A stretch of DNA of 5,465 nt, from assembly GCA_030834765.1 (NCBI GenBank), contig JAUQXG010000419.1:1-5465 (forward strand), in the 5' to 3' direction. This DNA is from Lutispora sp. (GTDB lineage: Bacteria; Bacillota; Clostridia; Lutisporales; Lutisporaceae). The position numbers and the translations under genes were made by a program. How positions within the stretch are numbered: position 1 is the stretch's first letter; the number at the start of each line of letters is the position of its first letter. The notes beneath the pieces were generated by a model. It was given only the letters and a program-made list of their open reading frames with translations, was not told the DNA's origin and searched no databases. Positions 1-4,291 of this stretch are shown here, in pieces.

Positions 1-990
1 TGGTTCCTCTTTGTGAACGATGTTATCTTTACCATATAATTTTGTAGCTTCTCCTATTATAGTATCTACTATTTCATCCTGGTTAATTACTGCATCATAG
101 CTGTCAATTAGCTTTACTTCTGCAATTGCTCCAAAGGCTTCCGCCGCAGATTCTGCGATTTCTTTTACTCTTTTTTTAGCGAATTCTCTCTGATCAGGTT
201 TTAACGTTCTTAAGGTTCCTTTGGCAAAAGCTGTATCTGGAATAATGTTCCCTTTTGTGCCACTTTGCAGTAAACCAAAGGTTAATACAGCTGATTGGGT
301 TGGCCCCGTGTTTCTGCTTATAAATGACTGTAATGCTGTAATTACATATGACATTGTAACAATGGGATCCACGCAAGTTTCTGGTTCTGCCGCATGTCCT
401 CCTTTGCCTTTTATTGTAATTTCAACTTCATTGGTGCTTGCATTAAGACACCCTTTTTTCACCTCTATCATTCCGGTGTTTAGATACGGCATCACATGAA
501 GCCCTATAATTTTATCAACTTTTGGGTTGTTCATACACCCCTCAGCTACCATTTGTTTTCCACCACCTATAGTCTCTTCAGCTGGCTCAAAAAACAGCTT
601 TATATTTCCGCAAAGCTCGCCTTCTAAACTTTTCAGATGAATAGCTGTTCCCAGTAGTATAGCCGTATTAGCATCATGACCGCATGCATGCATTACTCCT
701 GGGTTTGCTGATTTAAATGTACAATTATTCTTTTCGGTAATTGGAAGGGCATCCATATCCGCCTTAGCAGCTACAGTTTTTCCAGGTTTTTTGCCTCTGA
801 TTAATGCAACAACTCCATAACCACCTACATTGTTTTCATATTCAATATTATATTTTTCAAGTGTTTGGCAGATTTTAGCTGCAGTGTTTTCTTCTATCTC
901 ACTTAGTTCTGGATTTTGGTGCATCCATCTTCTAAATTCTATCATCTCGTCTACTAACTCACTGCCTAAGCTTAATAACCTTTTATTCAT
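1..990 (-). CDS. M20D family amidohydrolase (N-acyl amino acid / hippurate hydrolase type), 3' end outside window
   Basis: A cytosolic metallo-amidohydrolase that should cleave N-acyl or aminoacyl amide bonds; the substrate cannot be told from sequence. The frame is open for 330 codons to the left edge; the family is usually about 390 residues, so roughly the last 60 residues, including the last metal-ligand His, lie outside. Visible motifs: ADMDALP (77-83), the metal-site MHACGHD with Cys103 and His105, the PAEE catalytic/metal Glu pair (138-139), GLHV with His165, the dimerisation-domain GKGGHAAEP (195-203), and a GTKGNIIPD...GTLR block (244-261). Asn108 replaces the His often found just after CGHDA; that position is not a metal ligand. 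ATG at 990 is preceded by AGGAGG (996-1001) at 5-nt spacing. No signal peptide. No neighbouring gene shares its operon inside the window. Class is secure; symbols such as hipO, abgA or amaA cannot be chosen. Confidence 0.95.
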   Translation of the reverse strand, partial: MNKRLLSLGSELVDEMIEFRRWMHQNPELSEIEENTAAKICQTLEKYNIEYENNVGGYGVVALIRGKKPGKTVAAKADMDALPITEKNNCTFKSANPGVMHACGHDANTAILLGTAIHLKSLEGELCGNIKLFFEPAEETIGGGKQMVAEGCMNNPKVDKIIGLHVMPYLNTGMIEVKKGCLNASTNEVEITIKGKGGHAAEPETCVDPIVTMSYVITALQSFISRNTGPTQSAVLTFGLLQSGTKGNIIPDTAFAKGTLRTLKPDQREFAKKRVKEIAESAAEAFGAIAEVKLIDSYDAVINQDEIVDTIIGEATKLYGKDNIVHKEEP

Positions 991-1027
991 ATATGCCTCC
1001 TATTTTTTTCATTATTAAATATTAATG

Positions 1028-1043
1028 AGCAAAACTTGTGCCA
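1028..1043 (-). promoter_or_regulatory. Sigma-54 (-24/-12) promoter for the M20D amidohydrolase
   Basis: On the minus strand TGGCAC (1043-1038), 5 nt, then TTGCT (1032-1028). The -24 GG and -12 GC are exactly 10 nt apart, matching the RpoN consensus TGGCAC-N5-TTGCW. Transcription would start near 1016, about 26 nt upstream of the ATG with its AGGAGG site. Sigma-54 promoters need an AAA+ enhancer-binding activator, usually bound about 80-200 bp upstream. That zone reaches into the transposase remnant, and no activator gene is in the window. A nearby pair of TTAAT/ATTAA arms around 1083-1104 could be an activator site but is weak in AT-rich DNA. Confidence 0.8.
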
Positions 1044-1167
1044 CCTTTGTTGGAGTATATATGTTTTATTTGAAATTTTGTTATTAATGGGTTTTATAAA
1101 TTAATTATACATTATTTTAGGCTTAGAAAAATATATCAATATGGCTATATATAACGCGAGAAAGATT

Positions 1168-1371
1168 TTACATGCATACACATAGTCTATCGATAATAAC
1201 CATAGGAACCCTGCTAATTGAAGATATAAATTCTTGTACAGCCTCATGAATTGCTTCTACAGCAGGAAAGAATACACTACAGATTACTTCATCCTTAAGC
1301 CATACCCATAGTCCTTCTATCAAATTCAGTTTAGGACTATAAGGTGGCAAGAATACCATCTGTAACGGCTA
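1168..1371 (-). pseudogene. IS630-type transposase, 3' remnant (DDE_3 domain end)
   Basis: About the last 66 codons of a DDE transposase. The frame holds FLPPYSPKLNLIEGLW, the hallmark of the last catalytic block of IS630/Tc1-mariner enzymes, with the third catalytic acid as the Glu of LIEGLW, then a C-terminal tail of about 45 residues. The ATG at 1359 is an internal Met, not a gene start. The frame continues upstream only as Pro-Leu-Gln to a stop at 1369-1371, where similarity ends abruptly. The first two catalytic Asp blocks (well over 100 codons) are missing, so it cannot transpose. No RBS. No convincing terminal inverted repeat was found between 1044 and 1168. The upstream cut falls where a TetR-like remnant on the other strand begins. 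Confidence 0.85.
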
Positions 1372-1533
1372 AAGAATATGAGAACTCTATCGGTAGCTGC
1401 CATGGACGGGATTGCTATGCAGCAAGCATTAGGAATTTTACCGGAAGACTTAAAAAAAATGATAGACACCTTTAATTCTTTTTTTGTTGAAAGCATACCA
1501 CTATTTCTGAAAAATCATATGCTACCCTTATAG
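1366..1533 (+). pseudogene. TetR-family regulator, C-terminal remnant
   Basis: Fifty-five codons ending in TAG at 1531-1533. The helical sequence (AAMDGIAMQQALGILPEDL, then an amphipathic helix and a short basic end) resembles the C-terminal ligand/dimerisation helix of TetR/AcrR regulators. The N-terminal helix-turn-helix is absent: just upstream the frame meets a stop at 1363-1365, at the edge of the IS630 remnant. No RBS precedes the ATG at 1378. The rest of the gene is not on the other side of the transposase remnant, where the amidohydrolase promoter lies, so insertion must have been followed by a deletion or rearrangement. The family call rests on recall of C-terminal TetR sequences and is moderate. 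Confidence 0.5.
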
Positions 1534-1572
1534 TGTTGATATATTATATTTGCATCTATAAGGATAGCATAT
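1517..1572. repeat. 17-bp inverted repeat (16/17), hairpin downstream of the small membrane protein gene
   Basis: Arms at 1517-1533 and 1556-1572 pair at 16 of 17 positions around a 22-nt AT-rich loop. The left arm includes the last codons and stop of the TetR remnant. On the minus strand the stem is followed by GATTTTTC, so it could act as a weak terminator for the small membrane protein gene, whose stop is 44 nt upstream. The loop is large and the T-run short, so a role as an element end or protein site is also possible. Confidence 0.5.
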
Positions 1573-1615
1573 AAAGGACCTTTAATTTCTTCTGTGCATT
1601 CATATTCTTTGATTT

Positions 1616-1789
1616 TTATCGCTTCTTAAAAATAAATTGGTTTGCCATCAAACCACATCCAAGACCTACAATTACAATAAAGAAAGTTCCATAAGCATCA
1701 ATTTCAGAGCTTATGAATGGCACTGCAACATACGCTACAGCCCCTAATAGAACTGGTAAAATGAGTTTCTTTTTATCGAAATTCTTCAT
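1616..1789 (-). CDS. Small two-helix membrane protein, 57 residues, unknown function
   Basis: A short hydrophobic protein with a Lys-rich N-terminus, a first membrane segment at about residues 9-26, a short loop with Glu29 and Asp31, a second segment at about 33-54 containing a GLGCGL glycine-rich turn, and a Lys-Lys-Arg end. Basic residues at both ends suggest a hairpin with both termini in the cytoplasm. Start choice: AGGAGG (1803-1798) is 8 nt from the ATG at 1789. The ATG at 1795 is only 2 nt away, and the GTG at 1798 overlaps the site, so 1789 is preferred. It is the first good gene after the tandem attenuator leader and is probably what that leader controls. I do not recognise the family. 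Length and topology would fit a small membrane-active or transporter-associated peptide, but the sequence gives no mechanism. Confidence 0.75.
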   Translation of the reverse strand: MKNFDKKKLILPVLLGAVAYVAVPFISSEIDAYGTFFIVIVGLGCGLMANQFIFKKR

Positions 1790-1841
1790 ATTCATCACCT
1801 CCTTTCATTTAAGACATTTCTTATAATGAGTTTCAGACAAC

Positions 1842-1871
1842 AAAAAAGACAACCATAATAAACGGCTGTCC
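1842..1871 (-). terminator. Intrinsic terminator of attenuator copy B
   Basis: Minus strand GACAGCC (1870-1864) pairs with GGTTGTC (1854-1848), one G-U included and extendable by a wobble at each end, followed directly by TTTTTT (1847-1842). It lies about 50 nt before the membrane protein start, so it would end transcripts before that gene unless disrupted. Confidence 0.8.
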
Positions 1872-1888
1872 ACCCTAACAGTCTCATC

Positions 1889-1939
1889 TCACATAAGAAC
1901 ATCATATCCTAAAGGACTTAGATGGCTTACTCTACTCAT
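1889..1939 (-). CDS. Leader peptide B, 16 residues (MSRVSHLSPLGYDVLM)
   Basis: ATG at 1939, TGA at 1889-1891. The first twelve residues match leader A except Arg3 for Gly3. In those twelve codons four of the five base differences from copy A are silent (Ser2, Ser5, His6, Pro9), as expected if the peptide is under selection. The upstream ribosome site is weak: only GTGA about 8 nt before the ATG. The stop falls just before the antiterminator strand, so a ribosome held on the SHLSPLGY codons could change folding of the RNA behind it. The coding role is inferred; the same pattern could partly come from RNA structure. Confidence 0.5.
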   Translation of the reverse strand: MSRVSHLSPLGYDVLM

Positions 1940-1970
1940 ATCGCTTTCACGAGTATTGCTTTGACCGAAT

Positions 1971-2004
1971 GATAATATTCTATTGTTATACAGCAAAGAG
2001 CTTT
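1971..2004 (-). promoter_or_regulatory. Possible internal promoter for attenuator copy B
   Basis: On the minus strand, TTGCTG followed 16 nt later by TATCAT, just before the conserved CGGTCAAAGC block of copy B. It would give copy B and the membrane protein gene a transcript independent of copy A. The -35 is imperfect and the spacer one short, so this is a weak call in AT-rich DNA. Confidence 0.35.
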
Positions 2005-2011
2005 TGGGCAT

Positions 2012-2042
2012 AAAAAATAGATAACCAAATAAAAGGTTATCC
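2012..2042 (-). terminator. Second intrinsic terminator, between the two attenuator copies
   Basis: Minus strand GATAACC (2041-2035) and GGTTATC (2026-2020) form a 7-bp stem with an 8-nt AT loop, followed by TATTTTTT. It lies 30 nt after the terminator of copy A with no leader element of its own. Its first arm is also complementary to the second arm of terminator A (GGTTATCC), so the two could interact. It may back up terminator A or be what is left of a third element. Confidence 0.7.
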
Positions 2043-2066
2043 ATAATATTTCATCACAATGAGTTA

Positions 2067-2168
2067 TCAATAAAAAAAGGGATAACCATAAATGGCTATC
2101 CACCCTGATAGTCTTATCTCACATAAGAAACCATATCCTAACGGACTTAGGTGACTTACTCCGCTCAT
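2067..2168 (-). CDS. Leader peptide A (MSGVSHLSPLGY..., 33 codons as written)
   Basis: ATG at 2168. The first twelve residues match leader B except residue 3. After Tyr12 copy A lacks one base relative to copy B, so the frame misses the equivalent of B's TGA and runs through the antiterminator and terminator to a TGA at 2067-2069. A ribosome finishing this longer frame would break up the terminator, so the missing base could change regulation, or copy A may be decaying. The upstream site is weak (GTGA). The start codon lies in GATATG, which can pair with CATATC just upstream and hide it; copy B lacks that pairing. Confidence 0.45.
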   Translation of the reverse strand: MSGVSHLSPLGYGFLCEIRLSGWIAIYGYPFFY

Positions 2169-2196
2169 ATCGTTTTCACAGATATGGCTTTGACCG
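2071..2196 (-). ncRNA. Attenuator leader element, copy A (promoter-proximal)
   Basis: Runs from CGGTCAAAGC (2196) to the T-run of terminator A. Elements on the minus strand: CATATC/GATATG hairpin over the leader start, CCTAA/TTAGG hairpin within the leader codons, CTTAT/ATAAG hairpin, then CTATC (2111-2107) able to pair with GATAG (2100-2096) across AGGGTG. That pairing uses the base of the terminator stem, giving an antiterminator/terminator switch. Copy B carries matched changes in all three strands. The sensed signal is unknown: a stalling leader peptide or an unclassified riboswitch would both fit. Confidence 0.65.
2072..2101 (-). terminator. Intrinsic terminator of attenuator copy A
   Basis: Minus strand GGATAGCCA (2101-2093) pairs with TGGTTATCC (2088-2080): nine pairs including one G-U, loop TTTA, then C and seven T residues (2078-2072). 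It is a textbook intrinsic terminator about 285 nt upstream of the membrane protein start, inside the transcribed leader. Confidence 0.85.
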
Positions 2197-2221
2197 GACA
2201 ATATATGTTTCTTTTGACTAC

Positions 2222-2250
2222 ATGATACAATAGTATGAGCGAAGAGTCAA
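2222..2250 (-). promoter_or_regulatory. Vegetative promoter for the tandem attenuator and membrane protein transcript
   Basis: TTGACT (2250-2245), a 17-bp spacer and TATCAT (2227-2222) on the minus strand: near-consensus sigma-A. It begins 8 nt after the MerR stop codon, with no terminator between, so the leader can be transcribed on its own or by read-through from merR. The start would be near 2215, giving a leader of about 425 nt before the membrane protein. The spacer is a normal 17 bp with no copy of the MerR dyad, so direct control by the adjacent MerR protein is not evident. Confidence 0.8.
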
Positions 2251-2257
2251 CTGCTTT

Positions 2258-3238
2258 TTATATGCCTTCTTTCAGCTTGATTGGAAAATATCTTTGCATT
2301 TGTTTATAGCCAAGTCCCTTTTCTATGTCTTTATAGGCAATATCTCTTCCATCTTCATATAAATAAGGCATATTGAACATAACATTGCGGCCTTTATCAA
2401 GCTCAAAATTTGTGCTTTCAATCCATCGGCGAACTTTATCTTCCACTTTGTTTATGCTCTCGTTGTCTTCGTCAATACTGACTGCCATAGCGTATAAGCC
2501 TCCCGGAAAATCGAACAATTTAAAAGGGCTTACATCCGCATTGGTAACACCATCTTTAACGGCACATATCCATTCGGCTTGGTCATTTTTAGACAGCAAA
2601 AAATCAAAGCAATCGAAAATCACACTCTTATACAAATGACAATACTGCCACAACTGGTACATATATCCGCCTTCTTTGAACATTTCCCCCCACAGTTGGT
2701 CGCCGCACGTTACCGCTTTGAATTCCGGTATCCTGACGACCATTATATCAGGAACTTTTTTATCTAATTTTTCCGTTATTTCAATCAAGCGGTTTATATT
2801 GGAGGGCTTGCCGATATAGTCAATGCTTATCAATTGTGTTTCAATCTCTTTAGCCTTGTTATACAGCAGTTTTATGTCGGAGTTGTCTGCAAAGTTCACT
2901 TGTTCGATTTCGCTTATAAAATCCAGCACGATTTCTTTCAACTCATGCAAAAGCGCAACCTCGTTGTCTATGCTCTGTACTTTTTTCCCCAGCACTTCTA
3001 AAACTACATCGGAACCGGAAGTGTTGAAAACACGTTGAATGTCCTTTATGCTGATATTCAGCTTGCGCAAAATGAGTATTTGTTCAAGCCGCTTAACAGC
3101 GTTTTCGTCGTACATTCTATATGTGTAGTCATCACTTCGGGTGCTGGACAGCAATCCCATGTCCTCATAATAGCGCAGTGTACGGGCTGTAATGTCATAT
3201 TTGCTTGATACATCTTTGATCTTGATTAGGTTGTTCAT
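2258..3238 (-). CDS. MerR family regulator with C-terminal GyrI-like effector-binding domain
   Basis: A 326-residue DNA-binding regulator. Residues 1-72 are the MerR winged helix-turn-helix (KIKDVSSKYDITARTLRYYE, then a wing with RMYDENAVKRLEQI and LNISIKDI). About 78-115 is the dimerising coiled coil. About 163-323 is a GyrI-like/AraC-type effector domain (DIMVVRIPEFKAV; FPGGLYAMAVSID, 244-256; a final GLGYKQMQRYFPIKLK). Such domains bind small hydrophobic or cationic drugs in BmrR-like proteins; the ligand here is unknown. It lacks the Cys cluster of metal sensors. ATG at 3238 has AGAGGT (3252-3247) at 8-nt spacing. The promoter with its dyad suggests autoregulation. Downstream, 8 nt away, is the promoter of the attenuator leader and membrane protein. 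Codon use and GC look slightly richer than in the flanking remnants. Confidence 0.93.
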   Translation of the reverse strand: MNNLIKIKDVSSKYDITARTLRYYEDMGLLSSTRSDDYTYRMYDENAVKRLEQILILRKLNISIKDIQRVFNTSGSDVVLEVLGKKVQSIDNEVALLHELKEIVLDFISEIEQVNFADNSDIKLLYNKAKEIETQLISIDYIGKPSNINRLIEITEKLDKKVPDIMVVRIPEFKAVTCGDQLWGEMFKEGGYMYQLWQYCHLYKSVIFDCFDFLLSKNDQAEWICAVKDGVTNADVSPFKLFDFPGGLYAMAVSIDEDNESINKVEDKVRRWIESTNFELDKGRNVMFNMPYLYEDGRDIAYKDIEKGLGYKQMQRYFPIKLKEGI

Positions 3239-3277
3239 TTGTTTCGACCTCTTTTCTAAATTATCAGTGATAAACTT

Positions 3278-3317
3278 AGTATAAAGGATTACCCAAAGGA
3301 AGAGTCAAGAGGGTAAT
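3278..3317 (-). promoter_or_regulatory. MerR-type promoter and operator (19-bp spacer with dyad)
   Basis: On the minus strand TTGACT (3308-3303), a 19-bp spacer, and TATACT (3283-3278). The long spacer is the signature of promoters that MerR activators remodel. A perfect 7-bp inverted repeat, ATTACCC (3317-3311) and GGGTAAT (3294-3288), separated by 16 bp, overlaps the -35 and the spacer. This fits a MerR dimer controlling its own gene. The start would be near 3271, about 33 nt before the ATG. Confidence 0.8.
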
Positions 3318-3355
3318 GCTATTTTTCTGTAGAAAATATAAATTTCCCCCACACA

Positions 3356-3398
3356 AAAATGCCAGAATGTTGCATACAATGCAGCACTCTGGCATTTT
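3356..3398. terminator. Long bidirectional terminator hairpin upstream of merR
   Basis: AAAATGCCAGA (3356-3366) pairs perfectly with TCTGGCATTTT (3388-3398). After one mismatch, TGTTGCAT (3368-3375) pairs with ATGCAGCA (3379-3386), one G-U included, leaving loop ACA. On the minus strand the stem ends in TTTTTG, so it would stop transcripts arriving from the right and insulate the merR promoter. On the plus strand the run is only TTTT. Confidence 0.8.
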
Positions 3399-3499
3399 AT
3401 GATTCAGGAAAAGTTCCATCACAGGTACTCGATGATATGTTTGCAGCCGAATTCAAACGAATCGACAAAAAAGAAGCAAAAAAGAGAAAGAAGAAATGA
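3392..3499 (+). pseudogene. C-terminal remnant of an unrecognised gene (lysine-rich tail)
   Basis: An open plus-strand frame reading AFYDSGKVPSQVLDDMFAAE, then a strongly basic end (KRIDKKEAKKRKKK) and TGA at 3497-3499. A terminator starts 6 nt after the stop, which supports it being a genuine gene end. There is no start codon with an RBS, and the frame upstream runs into the hairpin at 3356-3398, so only the 3' end survives. A basic tail of this kind would suit a nucleic-acid-binding or mobile-element protein, but I do not recognise the family. Confidence 0.4.
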
Positions 3500-3504
3500 G
3501 CATA

Positions 3505-3556
3505 GAAAAAACCTTACCTACTTTCAGCCTGAATATCTGAAATCAGCAAGGTTTTC
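3505..3556. terminator. Bidirectional terminator with nested stem
   Basis: AAAACCTT (3508-3515) pairs with AAGGTTTT (3548-3555), enclosing TTTCAG (3522-3527) paired with CTGAAA (3537-3542). On the minus strand the outer stem ends in a run of six T; on the plus strand in TTTTCTT. It can end the plus-strand remnant (stop 3499) and any minus-strand transcript from the right. Confidence 0.75.
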
Positions 3557-3598
3557 TTATGTTATTGAAATAAATTATTCTTTGAATATAGAATCAAA

Positions 3599-3618
3599 TG
3601 TTGCCAAATTGTTGCCAA
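3599..3618. repeat. Two 9-bp direct repeats TGTTGCCAA, 11-bp period
   Basis: TGTTGCCAA at 3599-3607 and again at 3610-3618. A period of one helical turn puts both on the same DNA face, as with arm-type sites of tyrosine integrases. No integrase gene is present, so the role is inferred from spacing and from the attachment-like core 60 bp away. Confidence 0.4.
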
Positions 3619-3676
3619 GCACTAAACAAATATGTTTGCAATCCGCATAAACACTGAATTTCTCCAACCCATATTA

Positions 3677-3688
3677 CTATTCCCACTC
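3677..3688 (-). other. Possible integrative-element attachment core (guaA 3'-end type)
   Basis: The minus strand reads GAGTGGGAATAG, which is how guaA (GMP synthase, ending ...IEWE-stop) commonly ends and is the core that many guaA-targeting islands duplicate. The bases before it do not encode the rest of guaA, so this is only a core, as at the far end of an inserted element. I found no second copy in the window. The stretch 3619-3767 otherwise holds no gene that I can see, only a nested inverted repeat (CTCAC 3691-3695 with GTGAG 3731-3735, and AATCA 3704-3708 with TGATT 3722-3726). Confidence 0.35.
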
Positions 3689-3767
3689 GGCTCACAATAA
3701 TTTAATCAGGCTATAAATCCTTGATTTTAGGTGAGTGTGGTATTCAAATTATATAGTTTTTACAGTG

Positions 3768-4250
3768 CTAACCCATAATTCTCGGTACATTCATTGAAAC
3801 ATTAAAGAACAGTTCGTAATATTCATTCATTGTAATTTTCGATGTATCAAAAAATTTCTCTATCGTTAAAGAAAAATAACTAAATCTATTGTTTAAAATC
3901 CTACTTGTAAAGTCAATGGCATACTCAGTCATTTTGTTTGCATCAAATTCAGAATATAAGTTGTAAAAATCAAGATAGATAATATCTATTTTCCCAGGGT
4001 CAATATTTCCAAAGTGGACTCTGTTTGGGTAAAAAGCAACTTTAAACTTAACAAATTCATCGGACCAATTATTAAGGGGTGCAACAATAGTATCCACAAA
4101 CACTTGTATTGCACTTGTCTCAATTTCAGAAACATCATCAAGCAATACAATTAAACGTCTTATTTTCAATGCTGACAATATCTCGCTTATTTCGGTAATG
4201 ACATTTTTAATTTCAAAAACTTTCAAGAAAATATCTGTGATTTTGATGAC
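3768..4250 (-). pseudogene. ATPase-like protein, internal fragment broken at both ends
   Basis: An open frame with no ATG or RBS; the first possible start is a TTG at 4226 and the frame opens at 4250 after a TGA. It contains RRLIVLLDDVSEIE, four hydrophobic residues followed by two Asp, which looks like a Walker B strand of a P-loop ATPase. Then come APLNNW, a VAFYPNRVHFGNIDPGKID region and LDFYNLYSEFD, ending in VPRIMG and TAG at 3768. No Walker A is present, and the ending comes in mid-domain, so both N- and C-terminal parts appear to be missing. Similar proteins of several hundred residues occur in accessory regions, but I cannot name the family with certainty. It lies 41 nt downstream of the Fic gene in the same direction. 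As it stands it should have no ATPase activity. Confidence 0.55.
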
Positions 4251-4291
4251 TCATAAACTGTTTTATCATGTACGGTATACGCTAAAATGTC

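Larger units (their letters stand above)
1838..1966 (-). ncRNA. Attenuator leader element, copy B (proximal to the membrane protein gene)
   Basis: From CGGTCAAAGC (1966) to the T-run after the terminator. By hand it differs from copy A at 16 of 103 aligned columns up to the terminator's first arm. Order on the minus strand: a start codon and 16-codon leader frame (1939-1889), a small CTAA/TTAG hairpin inside the coding part, a CTTAT/ATGAG hairpin, then CTGTT (1881-1877) that can pair with GACAG (1870-1866) across the loop AGGGTG. GACAG is also the base of the terminator's first arm, so the two helices exclude each other. I know of no described RNA class with these features. Confidence 0.65.

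Noticed and set aside
221..1018. Short open frames on both strands overlapping the amidohydrolase
   Set aside because: They lie across a full M20D coding frame with all family motifs in order; no RBS or recognisable domain.
1860..2111. T-box riboswitch, because AGGGTGGA occurs just before each terminator stem
   Set aside because: There is no Stem I, specifier loop or AG bulge, the element is too short, the ACCGCG half of the T-box sequence is missing, and the downstream gene is not an aminoacyl-tRNA synthetase or amino-acid gene. The covarying CTATC/GATAG pairing explains the block better.
1838..2196. CRISPR array or simple tandem repeat
   Set aside because: Only two long copies with internal promoter-, start- and terminator-like parts, separated by unlike sequence; no short regular repeats and no spacers.
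2373..3038. Several plus-strand open frames inside merR
   Set aside because: They are antisense to a clear MerR/GyrI-like protein, have no RBS and read as low-complexity Ser/Leu-rich sequence.
3399..3650. Plus-strand 83-codon frame starting at 3399
   Set aside because: It is one frame off the basic-tailed remnant, runs through a terminator hairpin and has no RBS or recognisable content.
3619..3767. tRNA gene as integration target
   Set aside because: No cloverleaf, no GTTCGANTC-type T-loop and no CCA end can be found in this stretch.
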